64,000 bases of DNA from Diphasiastrum complanatum (taxonomy: Eukaryota; Streptophyta; Lycopodiopsida; Lycopodiales; Lycopodiaceae). The position numbers were made by a program, and so were the translations under genes. Location of the stretch: contig CM055100.1 of the NCBI GenBank assembly GCA_029204225.1, forward strand, positions 18,896,244 to 18,960,243, in the 5' to 3' direction. Below the pieces are notes generated by a model, which saw only the letters and a list, made by a program, of their open reading frames with translations, was not told where the DNA came from and ran no database searches. Shown here piece by piece: positions 11,124 through 22,351 of this stretch; position 1 is the stretch's first letter; each line of letters starts with the position of its first letter.

Positions 11124-11906
11124 ATGGCAAACATGAAATGGGAAGATCCGTTTTGGAAATCAGTGTGTTCTGCTTCCTTCCTTTTATTGAGTTTTGTGAT
11201 TGGAGTGAAAGGAGGTGTGCTGTTCTCGACTCTTCCTAAAACTTTAAACGTAGTGGTCTTCACAGGGCCTCATAACGATTCCTCTCACGGTAATCACTAA
11301 AGCTCCCTTGGCAATAATATTCTCGTGAATTGTGGTTTTTGTTGCTCTTCTCTTGAATGCCTGTTTTCCCATTATTCCGTACAATTTATGTACAGCTATT
11401 GGCATTATGATATGATTACAGTGGTCAAAGCTGGAGTGGATCACCTATTCGTCTCCTGGGTTTTGAATGAATCGGTCGCCGCCGGAGTTGACGCATCTTA
11501 CAAAACTGTGAAAACAAAGCTGTGTTTTGCTCCTGTGAGCCAGGTAGATCGGAAATGGAGGAAGACATTCGACGATTTGCACAAGGACAAGACGTGTTCA
11601 TTTGGGATTTCTTCTCAACCCTACAAAGCTGCAGGCAATCAGACAATATGGCTTATCCCTAAGAAAGTTCCGTTTGCCATTTATTTTGTGCGCGCTTACG
11701 CCTTAAATGCAACGGGCATGGAAGTTGCCTTTGGACAATCCACAGATCGCAACATCACTCATAATCTGTTTCAGGTGGAGCCTATCAGTGGCAGGCATGC
11801 TTCTCTGGATATTGCAGCAGCATGTTTTTCAGCAGCTTCCATCCTCTCATTGGTAGCTTTCTTTATAATCGAAAAGCTGATGATGAGAAGGCAAAAAGAT
11901 TTGTAG
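11124..11906 (+). CDS. NRT3: High-affinity nitrate transporter accessory protein (NRT3/NAR2 family)
   Basis: Two exons, 11124-11289 and 11422-11906, join in phase (166 + 485 nt) to encode 216 residues, close to the family's usual size of about 200-210. The 132-nt intron has GT-AG ends. The N-terminus has a hydrophobic signal segment (about residues 13-31, ASFLLLSFVIGVKG). The body carries the family hallmarks VKAGVDHLFVSW, YKTVKTKLCFAPVSQ, DRKWRKT, KDKTC, YFVRAYALNA, AFGQST and SGRHASLDIA, and a C-terminal membrane helix at about 185-207 followed by a basic tail (KLMMRRQ). Family members sit in the plasma membrane and bind NRT2 transporters, making them competent for high-affinity nitrate uptake. 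No NRT2 gene is nearby. A polyadenylation-like AATAAA lies at about 11954. The start is supported by the signal peptide that directly follows it. All conserved blocks are intact, so I regard this as a working gene. Confidence 0.9.
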
Positions 11907-12420
11907 ATTGATCTTGCAGCTTGCATTGAATGTCATAGTTAGGGAACATAAGTAATAAACGATGAAAGATACAATCAATTGAATGCTTCGAAAAAGCATC
12001 AAACACGTCTTTAACAGTTACTTTACTTGTATTATATTTTGATATAGATACGCCTCTTGTTTGATCTGTTGTACGAACAAATTCTTTCAGTTCTGGGTTT
12101 TATTTAGATATTTATTGTTCTAGTGCTCTTGTGCCTGTGCTTTATATGCTCTAGTAATGGGCGCATGAGGCTTTTTCTGCTCATCTTTTTAGTCTGAATG
12201 AGCAGCACAATTGCTTACGATAATTGTGTTACATATTGTGCTTACGATAATTGTGTCTATGTAACGCTGATTCCGTTTCATAATAGGCGTGTACAAGAAA
12301 GCCACAGTGATGAGGTAGAATGTAAATGCTCGACTTCTTCCATAAAACATAATGCATAGTTGCTGCATTTTCATTTTTCAGGCTGCTTAAAAACTAGAAT
12401 GAGTGATCCACTATTTTCAA

Positions 12421-12630
12421 CATTGATTATGTTTTTCAGATGTAGATGCAAATTCTGCTTCATAATGGTCATGTGAAAAAAGCTCATCTTTAAAATGTTG
12501 ATTATGCTTTTCAAATGCAGATTTTGTTGTGATTCATAATGGGCCTTTGAAAAAAGCTTAGCTTCAAAACGTTGATTATGTTTTTCAAATGCAGATTTTA
12601 TTGCATAATGGTCATGTGAAAAAACAGCAC
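12421..12630 (+). repeat. Three tandem copies of a ~75-bp unit
   Basis: Units start at about 12421, 12496 and 12570, each beginning with a TTGATTATG block and continuing with TTTTCA, TGCAGAT, CATAATGG and TGTGAAAAAA. Copies are diverged by several bases each. Confidence 0.8.
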
Positions 12631-12644
12631 TTATGCATTACGCA

Positions 12645-12754
12645 ATGGAATGAGCTGGGCAGATGACATTATGCCAGGTAAAGAATTATAATCTCGGTCC
12701 ATAAAGACTATGATTCTTTACCTAGCATAATGTCATCTGCCCGACTCATTCCAT
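12645..12754. ncRNA. 110-nt foldback (miRNA-precursor-like or MITE)
   Basis: Two 46-base arms (12645-12690 and 12709-12754) are complementary at 42 positions, with two of the remaining four able to form G-U pairs depending on the strand transcribed. The loop is 18 nt. Both size and near-perfect pairing fit a plant pri-miRNA hairpin or a very small inverted-repeat element. No host coding sequence overlaps it. Confidence 0.45.
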
Positions 12755-12759
12755 AATAC

Positions 12760-15000
12760 GTTCAGATCTAGGGAGTAGGGAGGCTAATATTTTTAAAATT
12801 ATTATAAGCTCAAGCTCAACCCTAACACTCAGTGATGTAGATACATACAATTGCGTCAATAAAATATAAGAAAATAGATAATTATTCTATGCACATCTCT
12901 TTTTCTTTTTTTCTTGTATATAATTATTTTTGTCTAGGATTGAGCATCTTGCCTCAAGGAGAGAGGAGGCCCTTGGAAATTCCAAAGTTACTCCAATTCT
13001 AGATTTTCAAATGTTGCCATAACAAAGTCACTTACACTTTGGAATATAGACATCCTCTCGGCCCAAGTTGCTAAAATTGAGGTCCTGCCTCAGACACTAT
13101 CCGTTATTTAATTAAACATTGTACTTGTACTCATCCACGATCCTTTTTTAATGAAACATTGTACTTCTACTCACCCATGATCCATTTTTTTTAATGAAAC
13201 ATTGTAGTCTACTCACCCATGATCCATTTTTAATCATAATCATTACATTGCACATCTATTTTTGGTTTTTTGAAACATCCTCAAATTTTTACTTTTTATA
13301 ACTAGTTGGGTCAGAGACTCAGAACTTGCAAATTATAAAAAAAAATTCAAATAGGGACAAAGATGAGTGGGTTTACTTTGAATAGCCTAAAAAGGTGAAA
13401 ACATCAACCTTGAGGGTAAGGTAAATAGCCCTAAAGGGTGAGCCCAAGCAACAACCTTGGAGGGCAACCTTTAAAACTCTGTCGAAATAACAATGCCCTT
13501 AAAGGGCAACCATCTACTTTCATGCAATCAGCACAAAGAACGATGGCCTCACAAGGGCACAAATATCGTCACACATGCATATGGGGACTTCAACATGGGG
13601 AAACCAAGCTTTCACTATGAATCCTTTGATAAGACATTGTTAATACATGTATCTACACTAAATTGTGGAAGAAATCCCTTGGCTTGGTACTTACGAGTCT
13701 ACAAATTTAGAGAGAAAAAAGAAAACTTGAAAAGGATATTTTGACAAGACTAGGTCCTAAAGTATGAATTAACCTTTGTCATTTAAAAATAATATTGCAT
13801 TTTAACTCGTTCCATCTTTGATCTCCACTAAGGATAAATAGTGCTCAAAATGAAATTGATGGCTAAAAACAGGATCTCTATTAGAAAAAGATCTAGCTTT
13901 GAAAGAATGTTGAAGGTAACTATAATGTTCAATCGTTAAATTTCTTGCTTTCATTTGCTTTGTGAACATAACTAATAACTTCTAGTATGCACTTTAATGG
14001 ATAATTTAGTTATAACTACTACACCTGTGGAGAAATAAACAAGTTTTGCAAACAAGAGTGTTGTCAATTCATCATTCCATCTTCCTTCTATTGCCATTTT
14101 CCTTATCTTGGGAGTATCTTCTATTCTTGTGTATGTTTTTCTCTCATTTATTGTCTTCTCATGTATGATCTACAATCTTTCATTTCAAGTATCATTCTAT
14201 TCCATCTTATTCACAAATTGTTACAATGTTGCAAGATCAAAGCCCATTGTTTAATTTTCCTAGGCTTTCAAGGCTCTCCTTTATCACCAGTTTCCTATTG
14301 TTTTTGGCAACTGTTGATCCCCATGTTCTTTAGAAAAACATGCATACTAGTCAAATTGTTATCCTTGTGGATATTAGTATCAAGCTCACAACATTGTGGG
14401 TTTTCATCTATAGGCTTGGATTTTACGAAATACTCAAATACTCTCGAAAGACTCGTGTTGATGTCCCAAGATATATTTCAAGTAAGTCCCAAATGTGCAG
14501 CTAAGCCTCCTACTTGAGGACAAGTGAAACGTACAATCTTAAGAATTAAATAGTGTGAAAAATTGGCAAAATCTAGCTTGAATATTTTATAATCTCTTAT
14601 AAGTATGGAAATCTCACACGTGTGGAGCATGTTCCCGCATGTGGAAAATAAAGCCACTATTTCAAGAGCTGATTAGGCCACATGGACATAATAAGCGAAG
14701 ACTACAGGAACTTCTGTAATGACTTTAAATTGGCCCTGTATAAATCTTAGACCATCTGATACTTCTGAGTCTAAATAGTGTGGTAGAATTGGGAATCCTA
14801 CAGTATTCAATTCCAAAATATGAGTTTAATCGTAGTCAGATTTGTTGTTGGCCATGCCATGCTCGACCAAGATATGTTTTATATAGGAAACGTCTGATGT
14901 AGTCATGGGTGCTTGATGGAAGATCCATGATAGAAATGCCAAGCACCTATAGTTCCATGCTCCCGATTCAATGAGGGTTTACCAGGCTCTCAAAAGTATG
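12760..15000. other. No gene recognised
   Basis: AT-rich DNA. Bases 13110-13240 hold three loose repeats of a TTAATGAAACATTGTA / CACCCATGATCC phrase. The longest reading frames (14161-14517 and others) show no family features. Confidence 0.5.
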
Positions 15001-15059
15001 ATTGTAAGGAGGGTGCCTAACATCTTAGATCCTACTGATTTCTGTGGTCTAAGCTCATG

Positions 15060-16200
15060 TCATCTGTCCCCTAGATCGTCCATCCTTCTGGGTGTAGGTG
15101 ATCGTACCACTGGCTCGAAGGGTTGGAACAGTTGGGTTACTTCCATATATTCTATGGAGATGGCATTAGTTAGGTACCAAAATCCGTCGATTATGAGCTC
15201 ATATGCTTCGAAATAGTTGTACCCCTCGCAATGTTGTATTCTAAGCAAAGTATCTTCGGGGTGTAATTGGGGATAGAACATTGGGGTATAGAAATAATAA
15301 TGTGGGGCTCTTCCTCGGATCAGTTGGCAAACATCACCTAATGCAAGTTGAAATTGATCATCGATCTTTGATTTGCTTTGAGGCCATTGGCTTATTTGGA
15401 TCGAATGCCAGAGGAGGGAGGCAATCGTCCTATCTGGTTGCCACTGACGCCAACAAAGTTAGATCTTTATAGCAAACATTGCCAATTGTCACACCGTTGG
15501 ATCTGGAGAGTGGACATACTCTCGTTGATAGGCTTGTAAGGCATGGTGGAAATCCATTGAGATGGTCCAGTTGTAAGGCTGATGCATGGTTGGCCAATTG
15601 GGCGTATGGATGGTGATCTTGTCCATAGCCAATCCCAAATCTTTCCATTTATTTCTTTGCGGCATTGGCACGTAATACGGATCTACCCGCAATTGGCGAG
15701 GGTTGGCGACGTAACTCCTAATTGATTCCGGAGTTTTCTCAAAAACCATGATTCTCCATGCCGGTTGCTCTCCCAATGCAGGTATTTTGTCCAACTCTTT
15801 GCCGGCCTCGATCTCAGAGGTCTTAAACTTCAGAACCCATCCACCACGCGAGGACTCATGCGGATGTTGCTTTAAGAAGGTCTGGATCTGGTCCTCGACG
15901 CTGATGGGCCTTTTGAATAGAGGTGTTGTCCTTGATGAAGATGGACTCACTTGTACTGTCGGTATGGTTGGCGGTTGGTCTGCTATATCTGGAGCTCCCC
16001 CTGGTCCATGCTCAAACCAACCCCTGTATCCATTGGTACGGCTTCTTGGCGCGGAGGGGAGAATTGTGGCATGACCGGTACGGGGATTTGTGGTTTGGCT
16101 TCCAACACCCGAGCGACGGCTTTTTCATAGGCGGTAATGGTCTCTTTAGCCTTTGCCAACTCGGTTGAAGCTGCTCCTTTGAACCTGTCAAAGTGGATGC
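15060..16200 (-). pseudogene. Gag-like reading frames of an unidentified retroelement
   Basis: Three minus-strand frames read in series look protein-coding: a heptad-like stretch around TELAKAKETITAYEKAVARV (16200-16080), a proline-rich linker (15985-16070), and a 153-codon frame (15489-15950) with SVEDQIQTFLKQHP, GGWVLKFKTSE, DPYYVPMPQRNKWKDLGL and PTMHQPYNW. A further frame at 15060-15281 may continue it. I do not recognise the family. It lies directly downstream of the gypsy integrase fragment in the same orientation, so it could be a second nested element. A TTGGCG...GTTGCC-like stretch at 15435-15460 weakly resembles another PBS class. Confidence 0.35.
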
Positions 16201-16235
16201 AAGAGCTCATTGTTCTGTCCAGTAGGTCGTCGTGC

Positions 16236-16511
16236 TCACTGGAAAACATCACATGTCTGAATAAAATTTTCTGTGTCCTTGTGAAGTGTAGGCCACCAAC
16301 AACCTGATTGTAAAAGTTTGCAAACAGTAATATTTGTAGAGAAGTGTCCTCCACCCATGCCATCATGTGAAAACATGATTAAATTTGGTACTTCATGCGG
16401 TAAAACGCACCTTCGTAAAATATTATCTGATCCACGACGATACAATTGTTCTGCAATTAATTGATAAGGTTGAGCCTTATGAATCAATTGTCTCTTCTGT
16501 ACTTTTGTCAA
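16236..16511 (-). pseudogene. gypsy integrase H2C2 zinc-binding domain
   Basis: HDGMGGGHF followed by GCWWPTLHKD and a terminal CDVF is the N-terminal zinc domain of Ty3/gypsy integrases (H-H-C-C). The last cysteine is replaced by phenylalanine, and no catalytic core follows. Confidence 0.75.
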
Positions 16512-16607
16512 GGAGTCATCGGTTGTCCTAGCATCAGGTACTCAACAGTATCTGCTGCCCACTCAGGTACTGCTTCAACATAGAACAATGCAGCATCTGG
16601 CAGTTCA

Positions 16608-17290
16608 TCATCTAGGTGCGGATTCAATTTGCGAAACATGATCAGCTAGATAATGTTGCTTGCCCTTTCGAACCACAATTCGAAAGTCAAATTCAGTCAA
16701 TAACAATAACCATCCTGCAATACGTCCAATATTGCATGTCTTGTTTACCAAGTAAAGTAACGGTTGATGATCCGTATAAATGCAAAGTGCGTTTCCATGA
16801 GGTAGTGACGAAATTTCCAAACAGAGAAAATCATGGCTAATGCCTCACGTTCTGTTGTTGAATAATTCTTTTCTGGATCTGTAAATTGTCTGCTTGCAAA
16901 TTGTATAGGATAATCTTTCTTATAGTCACCTGGCTACGTCAAAACTGATCCAATGGCGTATTTTGAGTCATCCGTATGAACATGAAACTCTATCATCCAA
17001 TCTGGAGAACGCAGTATTGGTGCTGAAATTAATGCTCTTTTTAATTTTTCAAAGGCTTCTAACGCTTCTACTGTCCAAATAGAAACAGTAGTCAGTTTGT
17101 ATATAGGTCGTGCTAAGTCCGCAAAGAAGATAATAAAGATTTGATAGTAGTTCGCATGACCCATAAACACGTAAACTCCACGAATTGTTGTTGGCGGTGG
17201 CAATTCCACAATAACTTTGATCTTAGAATAATTTGTGGCAATACCATGTCTTGATATCACATGTCCAAGCACAACTCGGTGGGAAACCAA
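16608..17290 (-). pseudogene. gypsy RT C-terminus and RNase H
   Basis: The frame at 16934-17290 holds the RT connection (VVLGHVISRHGI, PPPTTIRGVYVFMGHANYYQ) and the RNase H start (HTDDSKYAIGSVLT). The frame at 16608-16820 supplies the end (IYTDHQPLLYLVNK, RIAGWLLLLTEFDF, ADHVSQIE). A frameshift near 16900 separates them. The first RNase H aspartate motif reads TDDS. Confidence 0.8.
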
Positions 17291-18144
17291 TCACATATCT
17301 GACATTTTTCCAATCGATCCAGGTGGTCTGTATCTATACTATGAACTCCCAAGTCGTCCAAGTAAATTTCAAGGAATTTCTGCAGATAATCTTTAAAAGC
17401 AAATTGCATTACTCTTTGTAATAAACTTGGTGCATTACAGAGTCCAAACGGCATTACTTTGTAAGGAGAGGTGCCCCATTTTGTTGCAAAAGCAGTTTTA
17501 TGGCGATCGGCAAGTGGAATCTTAACCTGGTTGTAACCACTAAATCCATCCAAGAAACTATAAGCTTTCGCTCCAGCAAGGCGATCCAAAATGCTTTCAG
17601 TAAAAGGTAACGAAAAGTGATCCTTTCGCATCACTTTGTTCAACGCTTTGAGATTCACATAGATCCGCAATTTTCCATTTTTCTTAAAAACAATGACAAT
17701 CGGTGAAATCCATTCAGTATGCTCGATCTCATAAATAAAATCGGCGTCAAGAAATCTCTAAAGTTCTTTCTTTATCAAGTCCGCCACATTAGGATTACAG
17801 CGATAGAACTTTGTAACCTTTGGAACTGCATCAAGTACTAAAGGTATGGTATGTTCAATCACTGATGTCAGAATACCCTTAAAATCTTGATAAGTCCATG
17901 CAAAGCAATCTTGATACTTAATAAGTAACAATCGGAGTGCTTGATACTGTTCAGGAGTAAGTTGTGATCCAACTTGTACAATCTTTTCTGGTTCTCCTGG
18001 TTTGGCAAGATTCATTGGCTGCGTCCTAGCTGGGCCATTGTAAACCTGTTTAGATTCCGGCATATGTTCTTCAGGTTCACGATGTGCTTTAGGTAATATG
18101 ATAACCACATCATCCAGTGTATAACGTTTAAAATGTTCAGGCAT
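17257..18144 (-). pseudogene. gypsy reverse transcriptase
   Basis: One reading frame with a single stop (17758-17760) covers the approach to RT (CFAWTYQDFKGI) and its fingers and palm (LRIYVNLKALNKV, SFLDGFSGYNQVKI, FATKWGTSPYKVMPFGL). The catalytic box is YLDDLGVHS, with both aspartates kept. A frameshift follows at about 17280. Confidence 0.85.
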
Positions 18145-18467
18145 ATCATGCTGGACTACATCTGTTTGTTCTTTTTTAAAAGGACTTGTCTTGGATATTT
18201 GCTTAGCCTTCTTAGCAGGAATTGATCATGGAGGTGATGACTTTCGAGATGATAAATCTCTCTTCAAAGGTGAAGAATTTCTAGACGATGATGTTTTACT
18301 AGAAATCTAACTTGAAGAATCATCCTCGACTTTTCCTTTGTCTTTATCCAATAAGGGTGGCACTTCCTCTGAATCAATCTTTTGAGGGGAATTTTCCCAT
18401 TTCAGGACCGTATTATAATGTTGCTTATTTTGTTTCTTCGTCATCGATCTTGTGATCCTGTCTTCCT

Positions 18468-18668
18468 TTAATATAACTGCTTTGGGCGGTCTGTGAGTTC
18501 ATCAGGAACATTACGCACTCCAAATCTGGTCGGATCCATATGATTTAGAATGTGCTCATCCGTAAGTTCTGCATTGCCATCATAAGTCAAGGCATGAGTC
18601 ACAGGAATGAGTTCATCCTCAATCGGATATGGTATAGGTTCCGTTGATATCCAGGCTACATTCAACAC
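18468..18668 (-). pseudogene. gypsy linker between protease and RT
   Basis: A 66-codon frame shifted relative to the protease frame at about 18670. It has no domain of its own and probably belongs to the spacer between protease and RT. Confidence 0.5.
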
Positions 18669-18670
18669 AT

Positions 18671-19570
18671 TCAGTGGAAACGTGATTGTGTATCCAAAGT
18701 TTGATCTAATAAGGAAATCTCGCTCAAATCTGATTGATTATCTTGTTGACACATATATCCTGCTATACAGTCAATCATTACAAGAGCTTCATTCCAATTG
18801 ACAGTATCCGTTTGAGAATCGTAATGAACTCCCAAATTTTTCTCTGGTCGATCACAAGTATGATCTGTTGTTGACGAATTGTCATCCTCTTTTTGAACCA
18901 ATGGTTTGATAGTCCAAGTTGTAGGATCAATTTTAACTACACGTTCACGATTTTCAAAAGTGATTTTTCCAGTACCCCAGTTATGAATTACTTGCGCAAC
19001 TCGTAACCATGGACGTCCTAATAGAATTCGGTAGACATTTGGCACTTCTGGTAAGTCCATCATTACGAAAGTAATGTCGAACTGTACTCCCGCAATTTTG
19101 ACAGGTATATTTTCCACCATTCCTCGTGGACGAATTGTCGTTTGATCAGCTAGCTTAATAGCAAAAGTAGCAGGCTTAATCTTTGTAAGGCCCCATTTTG
19201 CACATAGCTTTGTAGAAATCGGGTTAGCTCATGAACCTCCATCTATCACGGCTGCTTCTTTAGGAAATTGTCTATGTTGTATCGGTAGAGTGATATTCTT
19301 TTTTTCACTTTCCCAAGTGGCTCCAACATCGAGTACTTCGTTAGATTCTTCAAATCCAGCACAAAAAAGCGGAACCTGATGGACTTCTGGTTCTTCTTGA
19401 GCTAACTTTTGCAGGGCGCCCTCCTCCAAACAAAACTTGCTGAAAACTGGTTGCATAAAAATCAGATTTGAGATTCTGGTTTTTGGGAACCACAAATTGC
19501 TCCTCCAAGATCTCTGTTGGGCTCCCTCCTTCAACCTGAAAAGAGAGACAAAAGTTGATCCAAACTCCAC
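18671..19570 (-). pseudogene. gypsy aspartic protease
   Basis: A continuous frame with one stop (19229-19231) right after the retropepsin-type active site AVIDGGS, followed by LADQTTIRPRGMVENIPV, FDITFVMMD and VYRILLGRPWLR, the second half of the fold. The DGG variant replaces the usual DSG/DTG. The 19229-19570 part upstream has no capsid features. Confidence 0.75.
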
Positions 19571-19668
19571 TTGGAAAGATCAGCAGGATGCTGAAATTTC
19601 ACAACAAAAAGCAGAGAAGCTCCTCTTCTGGTAGGGCACCAACAAACAAGCTTGCTGAAGATCCGGTA

Positions 19669-19680
19669 GCTCTGATACCA
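19669..19680 (-). other. Primer-binding site (tRNA-iMet type)
   Basis: Exact TGGTATCAGAGC on the minus strand, next to the LTR start TGTAGG. Confidence 0.85.
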
Positions 19681-20195
<515 letters not shown>

Positions 20196-20311
20196 CAAAT
20201 CTCGACCTTTTCGGTCAAAGTAACCTATGGATTAACTTCAGCATATCCATTTATTTCTAACAAAAACTCCATCCGTTTGTGGCATATATATAGATTCATA
20301 AAAATATATAC

Positions 20312-20893
20312 CATTATCTGCAAGTTCCTTTGGACTTCTTTTGCTGTATTGCAGCTTTCCAAAATCAGAGTGAATCACATCCAATATTCCTGCAAGTGAT
20401 TGTGTTGGCTCCCATTCACTTATGCATGATGGATATAAATCTGAAAGAAAAAAAACGTTGAATAATTTAAATCGTAATCTAAAGAGCATCAATCAAAAAA
20501 TACCTATGATTGTAGTAGAGTGCATACATTTGGATATACTTACAGTTACATTTCTGATGATCATGAGGATTGATATCTTGTACTATTTCAGAATGCATAT
20601 ATACATGTTGTACTAAAACTTCTAATATCGAGTGACCTCCGAGAGTAGTCTTAAACTCTAGAATTTCTGCTTTCCAATAAGATTTGTATGTCATTTTTGC
20701 CCTTTTCTTTTGTCGAAAATTGCCCTTTGATGACGGATGCAACAACACCCATAAATTCTTCATATATTTTGTTTGCTTCCAGTTATCAGCGTCATCTTTC
20801 TCATTGTAAAGAATCACAGACTCAACTGTAGATCTTGGTCTCCTTTCCATTGCTATTTTCAAAGCTTGGGCGCCAAAAATCTCTCTGATATGC
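20312..20893 (-). pseudogene. Two spliceable exons of an unidentified, probably MULE-associated protein
   Basis: The first exon (20893 to 20544) reads EIFGAQALKIAMERRPR, SVILYNEKDDADNW, then KNLWVLLHPSSKG, SYWKAEILEFKTTLGGHS and HVYMHSEIVQDINP. It ends at a strong donor (GTAAGT). The second exon (20440 to 20312) begins after a polypyrimidine-CAG acceptor and continues in phase (LYPSCISEWEP, GILDVIHSDFGKLQYSKR), ending at another GT donor. The intron is 103 nt. I do not recognise the family. No later exon is visible before the gypsy LTR about 120 bases further on, so the gene is probably truncated by that insertion. Confidence 0.4.
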
Positions 20894-21372
20894 TACTTAA
20901 TTTCAATTTTTCGTATCACATTTAATCTAATGTGAATGCCACAATAGTCACAGTTAGTGTGCATACTATATTTTTAGTACCTGTGCATACTATATTTCTC
21001 TAACTGTAACTAGTATGGTTAGCAAATTTCATTATACTAACCAACACAGTTAAGTAAATTTAACTTGAGGTATTGATGTCGGGCAGATTACCACGTGTCA
21101 GGCAGGAAGAGCAAACCAATGGGATACATCCATGCTGCCCAGACACAAATTTCAAAGTTTGTTGTAATGTATTTTTATTTCTCAGTTTATTTGAGCTACG
21201 TTATGTAGATTTCAAATTTGTGCATTTCGATTGGGCCAGGTGACAGTCGAAACTAGAGAAAAAAAATAAAAGTATCTTGACAAAGGGTCTTTTGTTATTT
21301 TGGAACTCCTCTAATGAATGGGAACACAAGTTAAGCAAGAATATATTAGTTCTATTAAAGCTTGGGCTTATA

Positions 21373-21440
21373 GGGTGTGATTTTTTGGCGAGCTTTATTG
21401 GACAAGCTTTTGCAGGCAAGCTTTTACGTGTTCGAAGCGA
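21373..21440 (+). repeat. Possible transposon end with GCGAGC-type subterminal repeats
   Basis: The motif GGTGYGATTTTTTGGCGAGC occurs here and at about 39573. It is followed here by GGCAAGC and AGCGAGC variants. Confidence 0.35.
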
Positions 21441-21497
21441 GCTTTTTCCACTAGTAGATTTAACCCACTACAAGGCTTATTTTCACTATATTGCTTA

Positions 21498-21602
21498 ATG
21501 TCTAAGGTATGTCAATATTAGTGAAATATAACATAATATAACATGTCTAAGGTTTGTCAATATTAGTGAAATATAACATAATATAACATGTCTAAGGTAT
21601 GG
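21498..21602 (+). repeat. 45-bp tandem duplication
   Basis: Two near-identical 45-base units start at 21498 and 21543 (ATGTCTAAGGT...), with a partial third at 21588. Confidence 0.9.
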
Positions 21603-22351
21603 CCACTCCAATGAAGCACAATTTTGCTTCACATCTAAAACTAGTGTATCTATGTTGAGAAACCCATGCGTTCAAGAAATAGGATATGGAAAATAGATGT
21701 ATTTCCTAACAATCAAGAGGCCCCCATGAATTTAAGGATGATAATGCATTGGAAGTTGTCCTTGACATTGGCAACATATTATGCCACTAGCCAGCTCATT
21801 CCTTTATCATATAGCATGGTTCTTGATTTTTTTTTCAACATAAACAGAAGTCCTAGCATATAAGTAAACGTCTAAACACAACTACTAGCCATAAGTACAA
21901 CATCCAGTCTAAGTCTAATCAGCTCGTTTGCTTAGAAGAACAAGATACATCATGGGAGATGGAGAGAGCATCATGGTATTTCATTGTTTAGGAAGTAGGG
22001 GGGTATAACTATGCACAATTCTACAGACAAAAAAAAAACAAATCTTAACAAAATGTCACCCCCACACATACATTAAAATGAAGATATATTGATTCTTGTT
22101 CAGAGACATGATCATCAAACACAAGAGTATATAGGGCAATATCTACTATCGCCAGTGCAGCAGTTAAAATGGTGGTTGGTAGCCTGAGTCCATGTATAAC
22201 ATGCGCATAGTAGGATGACAACACTTTAACAAAAATTCATTGATAAACTAGTTGATATTTGTAAAGCTTCCAGTATCAATCGTGTGCTAGTGGATGTCCA
22301 AATTAAAACTTCTGTAGATGTCCAAATCATCCTCCCTTTCGCATTGTGAAG

